Source of the DNA: Sporichthya brevicatena
Lineage (GTDB): Bacteria; Actinomycetota; Actinomycetes; Sporichthyales; Sporichthyaceae
Assembly (NCBI RefSeq): GCF_039525035.1
Contig: NZ_BAAAHE010000008.1
Location: 198,625 to 262,624 of the forward strand
Direction: 5' to 3'
Length of the DNA stretch: 64,000 bases
Shown here: one piece after another, positions 1 to 7,825 of the stretch
How the letters are laid out: each line of letters begins with the position of its first letter
Position numbering within the stretch: the first letter of the stretch is position 1
The notes under the pieces: model-generated
Seen by the model: the letters and a program-made list of their open reading frames with translations, nothing else
Told to the model about the DNA's origin: nothing
Database searches by the model: none
Translations under genes and position numbers: made by a program

Positions 1-282
1 CTCCGAACTCGACCAGGACGTGAACTCGTGGACCGCGCGCCACCAGCGGTCGCGGCCGTCGCCGGAGTCGGGGACCTCGGAGACCATGCCGATCTCGGCG
101 AGCTTGCGCAGGTGGTAGCTCGTCGTGCCGCTGTTGGTGCCGAGGCGGGCCGCGAGCCCGGTCGCCGTCGCCGGGCCGTGCGAGCGCAGCGCCCCGAGAA
201 TCCGGTTGCGCAGGGGGTGCGCGAGTGCGCGGACGGACTCGGAGTCGAGGCGCTTCTGGGTGGGCGGCGGCACGTCGGTCAT
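1..282 (-). CDS. ArsR-type winged-helix transcriptional regulator (partial)
   Basis: The gene runs off the left edge, so only the first 94 codons are visible. Start ATG is at 282. The protein begins MTDVPPPTQKRLDSESVRAL and continues with an ArsR/HTH_20-type winged helix: the AHPLRNRILGAL helix near residues 20-31 and a recognition helix with GTTSYHLRKLAEIGMV near residues 50-66. Such proteins are cytosolic DNA-binding regulators. It is divergent from cysS, and the 86-base gap holds two copies of a 15-bp inverted repeat that could be its operator. Ligand and targets cannot be read from this fragment; no metal-binding cysteine motif is seen in the visible part. Confidence 0.8.
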   Translation of the reverse strand, partial: MTDVPPPTQKRLDSESVRALAHPLRNRILGALRSHGPATATGLAARLGTNSGTTSYHLRKLAEIGMVSEVPDSGDGRDRWWRAVHEFTSWSSSE

Positions 283-298
283 GACCTCATCGTGGATC

Positions 299-339
299 GC
301 AGAAATTTTCTGCACAAGTCTTCTGCAGAGAAATTCTGC
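299..339. promoter_or_regulatory. Paired inverted repeats between arsR-type gene and cysS
   Basis: Bases 299-313 form a perfect 7+1+7 palindrome, GCAGAAATTTTCTGC. Bases 325-339 carry a similar copy, GCAGAGAAATTCTGC, with 5-bp perfect arms. The two centres are 26 bp apart. The AT-rich character stands out against the surrounding GC-rich DNA. The natural reading is an operator for the divergent ArsR-type regulator, controlling itself and perhaps cysS; this is inference from position and symmetry. Confidence 0.55.
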
Positions 340-368
340 GATTGGCGCCCGCCGTTAGGCTGGGACGT

Positions 369-1760
369 GTGACGCTGCGTTTGTACGACACCGCGACCCG
401 TTCGACCAGGGATTTTGTGCCCGCCGAGCCCGGCCGGGCGTCGATCTATCTGTGTGGGGCGACCGTTCAGGCCCCGCCGCACATCGGGCACATCCGCTCC
501 GGCGTCAACTTCGACATCCTGCGGCGGTGGCTGGAGCACACCGGCTCCACGGTCACGTTCGTCCGGAACGTCACCGACATCGACGACAAGATCCTCCGCA
601 AGGCGGAGGAGCAGGGCGTGCCGTGGTGGCAGGTCGCGCAGACGAACGAGAACGCGTTCGCCTGGGCGTACGACGTGCTCGGCTGCCTGCGTCCGACGGT
701 CGAGCCGCGCGCGACCGGGCACGTGCCGGAGATGATCGTGCTGATGCGCGAGCTCATCGAGCGGGGCGCCGCGTACGCCGCCGGGGGTGACGTCTACTTC
801 TCCGTCGGGTCGTTCGCGGACTACGGCGCCCTGTCGGGGCAGAAGCCGGACGCGATGCAGGCGGCCGGCGACACCGACGTCGAGACCCACAAGCGCGACC
901 CGCGCGACTTCGCGCTGTGGAAGTCGGCGAAGCCGGGGGAGCCGTTCTGGGAGACTCCGTGGGGGCCGGGCCGGCCGGGCTGGCACCTGGAGTGCTCGGC
1001 GATGGCCGGGAAGTACCTCGGGGACCGCTTCGACATCCACGGCGGCGGTCTGGACCTGGTGTTTCCGCACCACGAGAACGAGATCGCGCAGTCGAAGGCC
1101 GCAGGCCAGGAGTTCGCCCGGTACTGGCTGCACAACGGCTGGGTGACGATGTCCGGGGAGAAGATGAGCAAGTCGCTCGGCAACTCCCTGCTGGTCTCGG
1201 AGATCGTGAAGCGGGTGCGGCCGGTCGAGCTGCGGTACTTCCTCGCGGCGCCGCACTACCGCTCGATGGTCGAGTACTCCGAGGAGTCGCTCGCCGAAGC
1301 GGCGACGGCCTACGCGCGCATCGAGACGTTCGTGCGCAACGCGACCGACCTCGTCGGTGACGTGACGCCGGGTCAGGTCCCCCCCGCCTTCGCGGATGCG
1401 ATGAACGACGACCTCGGGACGCCGCTCGCGCTTGCGGCCGTGCACACCGCGGTGCGCGAGGGGAACACTGCCCTCGCGTCCGGGGACAAGGACACCGTGA
1501 CGGCCCGTCTGGCCGAGGCGCGGGCGATGCTCGGGGTGCTCGGGCTGGACCCGGTCGCGTGGGCGGACTCCTCCGGCAGCGACCTGCACGCGGTCGTCGA
1601 CGGCCTCGTCGCGCTGGCGCTGGAACAGCGGGCCGCGGCCCGCGAACGCAAGGACTACGCCGCGGCGGACGCGATCCGTGATCGCCTCCGCGCCGCCGGC
1701 GTGGTCATCGAGGACACCCCCCACGGCCCGCGCTGGACCGTCGGCAATCCGGAGGCCTGA
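369..1760 (+). CDS. cysS: Cysteinyl-tRNA synthetase
   Basis: Class I aminoacyl-tRNA synthetase of 463 residues that charges tRNA-Cys in the cytosol. The HIGH signature ([10 protein letters not shown]) is at about residues 36-45 and KMSKS ([10 protein letters not shown]) at about 263-272. The zinc-site residues are visible as C29, the cysteine in WHLECSAM and the histidines in VFPHHENE. Length matches the family. The start was set at GTG 369 because family members begin with [10 protein letters not shown]; an upstream in-frame TTG at 342 would add nine atypical residues. It overlaps rlmB by one base, an arrangement common in actinobacteria. Confidence 0.96.
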   Translation: MTLRLYDTATRSTRDFVPAEPGRASIYLCGATVQAPPHIGHIRSGVNFDILRRWLEHTGSTVTFVRNVTDIDDKILRKAEEQGVPWWQVAQTNENAFAWAYDVLGCLRPTVEPRATGHVPEMIVLMRELIERGAAYAAGGDVYFSVGSFADYGALSGQKPDAMQAAGDTDVETHKRDPRDFALWKSAKPGEPFWETPWGPGRPGWHLECSAMAGKYLGDRFDIHGGGLDLVFPHHENEIAQSKAAGQEFARYWLHNGWVTMSGEKMSKSLGNSLLVSEIVKRVRPVELRYFLAAPHYRSMVEYSEESLAEAATAYARIETFVRNATDLVGDVTPGQVPPAFADAMNDDLGTPLALAAVHTAVREGNTALASGDKDTVTARLAEARAMLGVLGLDPVAWADSSGSDLHAVVDGLVALALEQRAAARERKDYAAADAIRDRLRAAGVVIEDTPHGPRWTVGNPEA

Positions 1761-2743
1761 TGGCGGGCAACAGCAAGCGACAGGGCGCGGTCCGCAAGGG
1801 CGCGTCGAAGAAGGGCGCGACGGTCGGGTCGGGCGGTCAGGCCCGCCGGGCGCTCGCGCCGAAGGGGCCGACGCCGAAGGCGACCGAGCGCACCGGGCAC
1901 CCGGCCGCGCGCCGCGCTGCCGCGGCGGCGAAGCGGGAGGCCGCGGGGCGGCGTCCGGCGACGGGGCCCTCGCGCACCGGCAAGCCGTCGGGCAAGGCGC
2001 CGAAGGACTCCGGCGAACTCGTCATCGGGCGCAACTCGGTGCTGGAGGCGTTGGAGGCCGGGATCCCGGCGTCGGCGTTGTTCGTGGCCGAGCGCATCGA
2101 CTCCGACGACCGGGTCCGTGAGGCGTTGAAGTACTGCGCGCAGCACGGCATTCCGCTGCTGGAGGCGCCGCGCGCCGAGCTCGACAAGATGACGCAGCGG
2201 GCGCTGCACCAGGGTCTGGTGCTGCAGGTCCCGCCGTACGAGTACGCGCACGCCGACGACCTGCTGGCGCGGGCCGGGCGGCAGGCGCCGCTGGTCGTGG
2301 CGCTCGACGGCGTCACCGACCCGCGGAACCTCGGGGCGGTGCTGCGCTCGGCCGAGGCGTTCGGCGCGCACGGGGTGCTGATCCCGGAGCGGCGCGCCGC
2401 GGGCATGACGGCGGGGGCGTGGAAGACCGCGGCCGGCGCCGCGGCCCGGCTGCCGGTGGCGCGGTGCACGAACCTGACCCGTGCGCTGGTCGCCTACCAG
2501 AAGGCGGGGCTGATGGTCGCCGCGCTCGACGGTGAGGGCGACGTCGCGATCGGTGACCTCGAACTCGCGCCGGAGCCGCTGGTGCTCGTCGTCGGTGCGG
2601 AGGGCAAGGGCGTCTCCCGGCTGGTGTCCGAGGCGGCCGACGTGCGGGTGCGGATCCCGATGCCCGGCGCGACGGAATCGCTGAACGCGGGCGTCGCCGC
2701 AGGCATCGCGTTGTACGAGATCGCGCGGCGGCGTAGTTCCTGA
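1760..2743 (+). CDS. rlmB: 23S rRNA 2'-O-ribose methyltransferase, SpoU/TrmH family
   Basis: The 327-residue protein has a basic, Ala/Lys/Arg-rich N-terminal tail of about 90 residues, then a substrate-binding domain ([10 protein letters not shown]) and a SPOUT methyltransferase domain. SpoU motifs are visible: [16 protein letters not shown] (motif 1), [13 protein letters not shown] (motif 2) and [17 protein letters not shown] (motif 3). Family members methylate the 2'-OH of G2251 in 23S rRNA using SAM. The start ATG overlaps the cysS stop (TGATG), so translation is probably coupled. The cysS-rlmB order supports the RlmB assignment over other TrmH paralogues. Confidence 0.9.
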   Translation: MAGNSKRQGAVRKGASKKGATVGSGGQARRALAPKGPTPKATERTGHPAARRAAAAAKREAAGRRPATGPSRTGKPSGKAPKDSGELVIGRNSVLEALEAGIPASALFVAERIDSDDRVREALKYCAQHGIPLLEAPRAELDKMTQRALHQGLVLQVPPYEYAHADDLLARAGRQAPLVVALDGVTDPRNLGAVLRSAEAFGAHGVLIPERRAAGMTAGAWKTAAGAAARLPVARCTNLTRALVAYQKAGLMVAALDGEGDVAIGDLELAPEPLVLVVGAEGKGVSRLVSEAADVRVRIPMPGATESLNAGVAAGIALYEIARRRSS

Positions 2744-2859
2744 GAGGTCTTCAGTCCAGAGCTCGTGAACTATTTCCCGAGCTCAGCGGCCATTTCTTCG
2801 TGAACCCGTTCGGCCTACCCTGCGTTTACCGGCTAGTCCGCGGGAGCAAGGAGGACGGC

Positions 2860-3294
2860 ATGCGGATCTCCGACGTGTTGCGAAACAAGGGCACCGATGT
2901 CTACACGGTGCGGCCCGACACCCCGGTGCGGGAGTTCCTGTCCGTGATGGTCGAGCGGCGGATCGGTGCGTGCGTCCTCTCCTCCGACGGCGTCACCGTC
3001 GCCGGCATCGTCTCCGAGCGCGACATCGCCCGGGCGCTCCACGACCGCGGGGCCGACATCCTCGCCGCCCCGGTCTCCGAGATCGCGACCAGCGACGTCC
3101 ACACCTGTCACCCCGAGGAGAGCCTCGACGAGCTCACCCGCGTGATGACCGAACGCCGCGTCCGCCACATCCCGGTCCTCGTCGACGGCCGCCTCGCCGG
3201 CCTCGTCAGCATCGGCGACATCGTCAAACACCGGATGGACGAACTCGAGACCGAACGCCAAGCCCTCGTCGACTACATCTCGTCGGCGGGCTGA
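2860..3294 (+). CDS. Tandem CBS-domain protein
   Basis: A 144-residue protein made almost entirely of two CBS motifs (roughly residues 8-62 and 74-132), typified by VAGIVSERDIARAL and LAGLVSIGDIVKHRMDE. Stand-alone CBS pairs bind adenine nucleotides and act as small cytosolic regulators; the partner cannot be told from sequence. ATG 2860 is preceded by a strong Shine-Dalgarno AAGGAGG at 2848-2854. The gene is followed by a good terminator-like hairpin and then tRNA-Thr, so it is likely monocistronic. Confidence 0.88.
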   Translation: MRISDVLRNKGTDVYTVRPDTPVREFLSVMVERRIGACVLSSDGVTVAGIVSERDIARALHDRGADILAAPVSEIATSDVHTCHPEESLDELTRVMTERRVRHIPVLVDGRLAGLVSIGDIVKHRMDELETERQALVDYISSAG

Positions 3295-3308
3295 TCGATC
3301 CGTTCGAG

Positions 3309-3334
3309 GACGTTTCCGCGGAAGCGTCTTTCTT
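3309..3334 (+). terminator. Rho-independent-like terminator after CBS gene
   Basis: GACGTTTC-CGCG-GAAGCGTC forms an 8-bp stem (one G-U pair) with a four-base loop and is followed by TTTCTT. It lies 15 bases after the CBS gene stop and before tRNA-Thr. Confidence 0.55.
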
Positions 3335-3385
3335 GCCTGGGGCCGCTGAGCGTCGCCCCCGGCGCCCAGTAACCTGGGACCTCCC

Positions 3386-3458
3386 GCCGGCGTGGCGCAA
3401 TTGGTAGCGCACTCGACTTGTAATCGAAAGGTTGCCGGTTCAAGTCCGGCCGCCGGCT
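3386..3458 (+). tRNA. tRNA-Thr, anticodon UGU
   Basis: A complete 73-base cloverleaf. Acceptor stem GCCGGCG (3386-3392) pairs with CGCCGGC (3451-3457); the D stem is GCGC/GCGC; the anticodon loop CTTGTAA is at 3417-3423 with anticodon TGT at 3419-3421; the T arm is GCCGG-TTCAAGT-CCGGC; the discriminator is T3458. CCA is not encoded. A TAACCT box at 3370-3375 could be its -10. The 3' 42 bases of this gene are repeated exactly at three other places in the window, which marks it as an integration site. Confidence 0.95.
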
Positions 3459-3515
3459 CTTCTGACCTGCGGCAACGTTCGGCCCTCGCCGTTTTGCGAC
3501 ACCGATTACGTTAAG
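3417..3515 (+). other. attL-like site overlapping tRNA-Thr
   Basis: The segment 3417-3458 (anticodon loop to discriminator) is the 42-bp core shared without mismatch with the copies at 26566, 28382 and 59178; identity continues through CTTCTGA to 3465. About 50 bases past the core is TTACGTTAA (3507-3515), one mismatch from the TGACGTTAA arm repeats of the other copies. The double left-hand arm seen in the other copies is absent here, as expected for an attL in which the tRNA gene itself provides the left half. Confidence 0.7.
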
Positions 3516-3575
3516 GATGCCCACGGCTGTCGAGTGGTTGCGCCCACTCTGGCCGACTGGCGTGTCACTCTCGTC

Positions 3576-3822
3576 GGCGCGGGCGCCGCTGGGCACGAAT
3601 CCGGGTTGCGGATCTGGAGGCGATCTATGCGCATCCGCGGCAGGAGGCGCGGGCGTTGGAGCGGCGTGGAGTGTTGCACCGCCTCGCGCACGGTTTCTAC
3701 TGCGCGGTGCCGCCCGCGCACGATCCGGCGGTGTGGAAGCCGAGCACCGAGGCGGCGGGGCTTGACCCGGGACGGAACCGGCGCTGCTGCAAGAGAGGTC
3801 ACCTTGATCCAGCGAGACACGT
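3576..3822 (+). pseudogene. Remnant of abiEi fused by deletion to a piece of abiEii
   Basis: Bases 3576-3758 are nearly identical to the 5' part of the intact antitoxin gene (from about 26819), but lack its start and carry one extra base near 3598 that breaks the frame. From about 3759 the sequence jumps to a stretch matching the toxin gene: the 19 bases CGGAACCGGCGCTGCTGCA (3773-3791) are identical to bases near 27749. A deletion joining antitoxin to toxin explains this. The downstream reading frame happens to run open into the amidohydrolase gene, but this is not a functional N-terminal domain. Confidence 0.8.
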
Positions 3823-3862
3823 CGGGTCCGGTTCCATCTGTCAACGACGGCGTAGACAATCC

Positions 3863-3903
3863 TCAACGCTTTCGTTGACGGGGCCGTCAGTCGCGTCTAC
3901 GGT
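3863..3903 (+). promoter_or_regulatory. Promoter with TCAAC-N6-GTTGA operator
   Basis: The inverted repeat TCAAC-gctttc-GTTGA is at 3863-3878. Its right arm is part of a -35 box, TTGACG (3875-3880), followed after 17 bases by a -10 box TACGGT (3898-3903). A repressor bound here would cover the -35. The promoter points at the amidohydrolase gene starting at 3953. The same motif recurs at other promoters up to 24.6 kb. Confidence 0.6.
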
Positions 3904-3952
3904 CGATCCTGACGCAGCGTTCGAGCTGTCTGATGACCCCGGGAGTTCTCAC

Positions 3953-5281
3953 GTGTCCTCCACTTTCCCGACCAACGCGGAACTGAATTCCGGCCCCGGT
4001 GAGCGGGCGATCATCATCTCCTCGGACGGTCACGCGACCGCGCCGATGAAGGACTACGCGAAGTACATCCCGGCCGCGTACCAGGAGGACTTCGCCGAGT
4101 TCTGCGTCGAGTTCGAGAAGGTCGGTGCGCGCACCACGGACCCGGCCAGCCTCCGGAACCGGATGGATGAGTACCTGGTCGAGGAGTGGATCGAGACCGT
4201 CATCGAGCCCGGTCGGCTCGAGGGCCAGGGCGACCCGCACAAGCGGATCAAGGAGCTCAACCACGAGGGCATCGCCGGGGAGATCCTGTTCCCGGACTTC
4301 GGCCTGCCGTGGGAGCTGCACCCGCCGCTCAAGGCCGCGCTGATCGGCTACAAGCGCAGCCCGGAGAAGGTCGAGGTCGCGAACAAGGCGCACAACCGCT
4401 GGCTCGCGGACTTCTGCTCCGCCTACCCCGACCGCTTCGGCGGGCTCGCCGTCGTCAGCTTCGCCGACGTCGACGACACGATCGCGGAGATCCGCTGGGC
4501 CAAGGAGAACGGCCTGATCGGCATCGCGCTGCCGAGCCTGGACGAGTCGACGCCGTTCTTCCACTCCCGGCACGACCCGATCTGGGAGGTGCTGCAGGAG
4601 CTGGAGATGCCGATCAACAGCCACACGGCGATCTCCTCGATCAGTACCCACATGGCCACCGGGACGCTGATGGCGGTTCCGCACCCGGCGTGCGCGGTGC
4701 CGATGATGACCGCGCAGGCGTTCTTCTCGACCCAGCAGATCCTCACGCACATGATCTGGGGCGGGGTGTTCGAGCGCTTCCCGGGGCTGAACCTGGTGAT
4801 GACCGAGCAGGGCTCGGGCTGGGTGATCAGCGCCCTGCAGTCGATGGACTACACGTGGGAGAAGTCCTACCTGCGCCGCGACGTCCGCGAGGTCGTGAAG
4901 GAGAAGCCGTCGTTCTACTTCCAGCGCCAGTGCCACATGGGCAGCTCGCTGTTCTCCCGCGCCGAGGCGATCGCACGTCACGAGATCGGCATCGACAAGA
5001 TCCAGATCGGCATGGACTACCCGCACCACGAGGGCACGTGGGGCGCGGGGCCGGGCACGCTCGACTGGCTGCGGTCCACCCTCGGTGCGGCCGGCGCCTC
5101 CCCCGAGGACGCGCGCAAGATGCTCAGCGAGAACGCCGCCAAGCTCTGGGGCTTCGACCTGGACAAGCTCCGGCCGGTCGCCGACGAGATCGGCCTCAAG
5201 ATGGACGCGCTGCTCACCCCGAACGACTACGACTTCTTCCCCCGGGGCGACGTGCACAAGCCGCTCGCGACTGCGTTCTAG
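3953..5281 (+). CDS. Amidohydrolase-2 family metal-dependent hydrolase
   Basis: A 442-residue protein of the amidohydrolase-2 (TIM-barrel) family, whose members hydrolyse or decarboxylate ring-derived acids. Visible family features are the N-terminal IISSDGHATAP strand, the central INSHTAISS segment with a metal-type His, and the C-terminal MDYPHHEGTWG strand with an Asp-x-x-His-His cluster. Start GTG 3953 is chosen because GGGAG (3941-3945) sits 7 bases upstream and the frame before it is an abiE remnant. The substrate is unknown. It resembles the second amidohydrolase of this segment (18218) in fold class only; both lie behind the same operator motif. Confidence 0.82.
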   Translation: MSSTFPTNAELNSGPGERAIIISSDGHATAPMKDYAKYIPAAYQEDFAEFCVEFEKVGARTTDPASLRNRMDEYLVEEWIETVIEPGRLEGQGDPHKRIKELNHEGIAGEILFPDFGLPWELHPPLKAALIGYKRSPEKVEVANKAHNRWLADFCSAYPDRFGGLAVVSFADVDDTIAEIRWAKENGLIGIALPSLDESTPFFHSRHDPIWEVLQELEMPINSHTAISSISTHMATGTLMAVPHPACAVPMMTAQAFFSTQQILTHMIWGGVFERFPGLNLVMTEQGSGWVISALQSMDYTWEKSYLRRDVREVVKEKPSFYFQRQCHMGSSLFSRAEAIARHEIGIDKIQIGMDYPHHEGTWGAGPGTLDWLRSTLGAAGASPEDARKMLSENAAKLWGFDLDKLRPVADEIGLKMDALLTPNDYDFFPRGDVHKPLATAF

Positions 5282-5293
5282 CGCACGGGACTT

Positions 5294-5944
5294 CTAGGCG
5301 GCGGATGCGGGCGGGACGATGCCGGCCAGGAAGAGCTCGGCGAAAGATGCGGCGATCTCCTCCGGCGCGACGGGATACGTCGGGCGGTACCAGCGGTACA
5401 TCCAATTGATCATGCCGAACAACGACATTGCCGCGACGTTGATCGAGATGTCGCCGCGCAGCGCACCCTCTTCCTGGCCCTGACGGAGGATCGCTCGGAC
5501 GAGCGCCTCGTACTGGCGTGTCTCCTCGATGATCTCCACCGCCCAAGCACTGTCCTGACGGGCGATGCGGCCCAGATCCTCGACGTGGACATTCATGTGC
5601 GGGTAGAACTCGGCGAACCCGACCACCATCGAGTAGATCAGAGCCCGGATCTTGTCAGGTGTCGAGTCGTTGCTCCGCTGGATTGCGCGCGCCGCCGCCA
5701 TGTCGTGGGCGAGCGCCTCGCGGACGATCTCCTGCAGCACTTCCTCCTTGCTGCCGAAGTAGTAGTAGATCGAGGCTCGGTCCGTGCTGAGCGCCTCCGC
5801 GACGTCTCGCAAGGTGGCTTCGTAGCCCTTCTCGCGGAAGATGTGCGCTGCCGTACGCAGAATCTCCTGCCTCCGGGCGATGTAGGCAGTGCCGCCTTCC
5901 TCGATGGCCGCCTGTCTCCTGCTTTCGATCCCGCTGTTCGGCAT
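5294..5944 (-). CDS. TetR-family regulator (first of a tandem pair)
   Basis: A 216-residue TetR protein. The N-terminal HTH spans about residues 24-70 (REKGYEATLRDVAEAL, then STDRASIYYYFGSKEEV as recognition helix); the rest is an all-helical ligand domain. It lies 14 bases downstream of a second TetR gene and is clearly related to it along the whole length (for example SLFGMINWMYRWYRPTY against NLFGMINWTHRWYTPDS). It converges with the amidohydrolase gene. The near-identical recognition helices suggest both proteins read the same operator, probably TCAAC-N6-GTTGA. The ligand is probably a CoA ester or substrate of the catabolic genes; this is inference. Confidence 0.88.
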   Translation of the reverse strand: MPNSGIESRRQAAIEEGGTAYIARRQEILRTAAHIFREKGYEATLRDVAEALSTDRASIYYYFGSKEEVLQEIVREALAHDMAAARAIQRSNDSTPDKIRALIYSMVVGFAEFYPHMNVHVEDLGRIARQDSAWAVEIIEETRQYEALVRAILRQGQEEGALRGDISINVAAMSLFGMINWMYRWYRPTYPVAPEEIAASFAELFLAGIVPPASAA

Positions 5945-5958
5945 GCTCGATCCCCGGA

Positions 5959-6630
5959 CTACTTCTTGGTTCCGGAGTCGGCCAGGGCAGGGCCACCATG
6001 GCCTCGGAAGAAGATCTCGGTGATCGACTGGATGACTTCTTCTGGCGTGTACTCGGAGTCGGGCGTGTACCACCGGTGCGTCCAGTTGATCATGCCGAAG
6101 AGATTCAGGCTGGCGAGATGGACCGGGACGTCCGCGCGGAAGGTCCCGTCCGCCTGGCCTTGCGTCAGGATCCGCATGACGATCGACTCGAATCGCCGGG
6201 AGGTGCGCTGCACGTCGTGCGACCACTCGGTGTCCAGACGTGAGATGCGTGCCATGTCCTCGACGTAAACGTACAAGTACGGGTAGTTGCGGTGAAACGA
6301 CTCAATCATCTCGCGGATGAGCATCTCGATCTTTTGAGCCGGGGCCGCCTTGCGTGCGTCGATCCGGCGGGCCGCGAGGAAGTTGTCCTTGACAGCCATG
6401 CGGACGATCTCCTGCATCAGCTCTTCTTTGTTGCTGACGTAGTAGTACAGGGACGCGCGGTCGGTACCGACCCGCTCGGCGACGTCGGTCAGAGTCGCGT
6501 TCTCGAATCCCAGTTCACGAAAGGCGGCCGCGGCGCCCCTGATGATCTCCTCGCGTCGGTCCCGGTAGATCCGGCTCGATGCGTCGCGGGCGGCCTGCCG
6601 CCTCGCCTTGATGCCTCCGCGGTTGTCCAT
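5959..6630 (-). CDS. TetR-family regulator (second of a tandem pair)
   Basis: A 223-residue TetR protein with HTH at about residues 30-78 (RELGFENATLTDVAERV and GTDRASLYYYVSNKEEL). ATG 6630 starts the two-gene tetR operon, which is divergent from an SDR gene at 6887. The 256-base gap between them carries two TCAAC-N6-GTTGA sites, consistent with autoregulation and control of the SDR. Overall organisation resembles KstR2-like actinobacterial catabolic repressors, but the family match is only at the TetR level. Confidence 0.88.
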   Translation of the reverse strand: MDNRGGIKARRQAARDASSRIYRDRREEIIRGAAAAFRELGFENATLTDVAERVGTDRASLYYYVSNKEELMQEIVRMAVKDNFLAARRIDARKAAPAQKIEMLIREMIESFHRNYPYLYVYVEDMARISRLDTEWSHDVQRTSRRFESIVMRILTQGQADGTFRADVPVHLASLNLFGMINWTHRWYTPDSEYTPEEVIQSITEIFFRGHGGPALADSGTKK

Positions 6631-6727
6631 CTACCAGATTTCTTGTGCTCGGTCCGGGTCTGAGTCGCGCCATCATAGGTGCGACCGCGGGTCCCAGAGC
6701 GTGAAGCCGCTCCCGCGCGGCGATTCG

Positions 6728-6833
6728 TCAACAACTTTGTTGATTTTATCTGATCGTCCGTGCCGCCACCAGAGCGGGCGCTGGCTGACGGATCGTCATC
6801 TACCCCTCGGGCCGATGTCAACAGAAGAGTTGA
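6728..6833. promoter_or_regulatory. Two operators between tetR pair and SDR
   Basis: TCAAC-aacttt-GTTGA is at 6728-6743 and TCAAC-agaaga-GTTGA at 6818-6833, centres 90 bp apart. They sit on either side of the divergent intergenic region, so one may serve each direction. No convincing -10 box was found for either gene. Confidence 0.55.
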
Positions 6834-6886
6834 CGAGCTGGCGGGACGGTGGAACCTTGGGCGCAATCGGACGAGGGAGAACTGTC

Positions 6887-7645
6887 GTGGTCAAACTCAG
6901 TGATCAACCGGTCGCCATTGTGACCGGGGGTGGAAGCGGGATGGGCCTGGCCACCGCGTCCGAACTTGCTTCCGACCATCACGTCGTCGTGGTCGGCCGG
7001 CGCAAGGACGTGCTCGAGGACGCGGTGAGCGCGATCGGCGAGCAGGCTTCGGCGTTCCCAGCCGATCTGACGGACGTGGATCAGGTGCAGGCGGTCGCCG
7101 ATCACGTCGTCGAGACCTTTGGTCGCGTTGACGTGCTCGTCAACATGGCTGGCGTCCGGCCGCCAATGCTCTACACCGACGCCGACCTGCGCGAGGCGGT
7201 GGCAGTGTGGCACGAGCAGATGGCGCTGAACGCCACCTCCCAGTTCATGATGGCCTTCGCGGTGGCCCGCCACCTGACGCGCCCCGGGGGCCGCATCGTG
7301 AACGTGAGCTCAGAGGCGGCCGTCTCCGGTGGCAGCCTGCCTGGGATGTCCACGTACGCCGCTGCGAAAGGTGCCGTGCACGGCCTCACCCTTTCGCTTG
7401 CGCGCGAACTCTCACCGGTCGGGATCACGGTGAACTGCGTCGTTCCCGGGTATGTCGAGGCGACGGGGCTGACCGCAGACTTCGGCGAGGCCCAGCGGGA
7501 AGCGCTGGCTGAGCGGATTCCGGTACGCCGCGCCGGCCGGGTTTCGGACATGGCCAGCGCGGTGCGGTACCTGGTCTCCGAGGGAGCAGGCTTCGTCACG
7601 GGCCAGTTCCTGCATCTCAACGGAGGTTCGACCTTCGGCCGGTAG
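6887..7645 (+). CDS. Short-chain dehydrogenase/reductase
   Basis: A 252-residue classical SDR. The NAD(P)-binding motif TGGGSGMG lies at about residues 12-19, NMAGV (the NNAG position) near 85, and the catalytic Ser and YxxxK are visible as SSEAAVSG and TYAAAKGAVHG. It ends with the usual GQFLHLNGGSTF. Start GTG 6887 has GAGGGAGA (6873-6880) at good spacing. Members oxidise hydroxyl groups or reduce keto groups; the substrate is not determined. It is divergent from the tetR pair and likely co-regulated with the LLM-HyuBA operon downstream. Confidence 0.87.
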   Translation: MVKLSDQPVAIVTGGGSGMGLATASELASDHHVVVVGRRKDVLEDAVSAIGEQASAFPADLTDVDQVQAVADHVVETFGRVDVLVNMAGVRPPMLYTDADLREAVAVWHEQMALNATSQFMMAFAVARHLTRPGGRIVNVSSEAAVSGGSLPGMSTYAAAKGAVHGLTLSLARELSPVGITVNCVVPGYVEATGLTADFGEAQREALAERIPVRRAGRVSDMASAVRYLVSEGAGFVTGQFLHLNGGSTFGR

Positions 7646-7710
7646 GCGGACGCTGAGTTGGCGTCAGAAGCGCGGGAGGGATGGCCTGCGTAGGCGCTTG
7701 CCCAGGCCCG

Positions 7711-7791
7711 GCAACACCAGTGTTGATAATTGGCAACACCAGTGTTGACCGGGCTCTCAGGCCGGCCTATGCTCCTCAACATTGGCGTTGA
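7711..7791 (+). promoter_or_regulatory. Promoter with three operators upstream of LLM-HyuBA operon
   Basis: Three inverted repeats are present: GCAAC-accagt-GTTGA at 7711-7726 and again at 7733-7748 (centres 22 bp apart), and TCAAC-attggc-GTTGA at 7776-7791. A near-consensus promoter lies among them: -35 TTGACC (7745-7750), 17-base spacer, -10 TATGCT (7768-7773). The second operator overlaps the -35 and the third covers the predicted start point near 7780, an arrangement suited to tight repression. Confidence 0.68.
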
Positions 7792-7825
7792 CATGGCGCC
7801 GGATTCCTGACGGGAGTTGAAGGCC

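Noticed and set aside
3656-5281. A 541-residue fusion of an antitoxin-like N-terminus with the amidohydrolase
   Set aside because: The first 99 codons are an abiE remnant read through by chance. A promoter, an operator and a Shine-Dalgarno-preceded GTG at 3953 lie inside this stretch.
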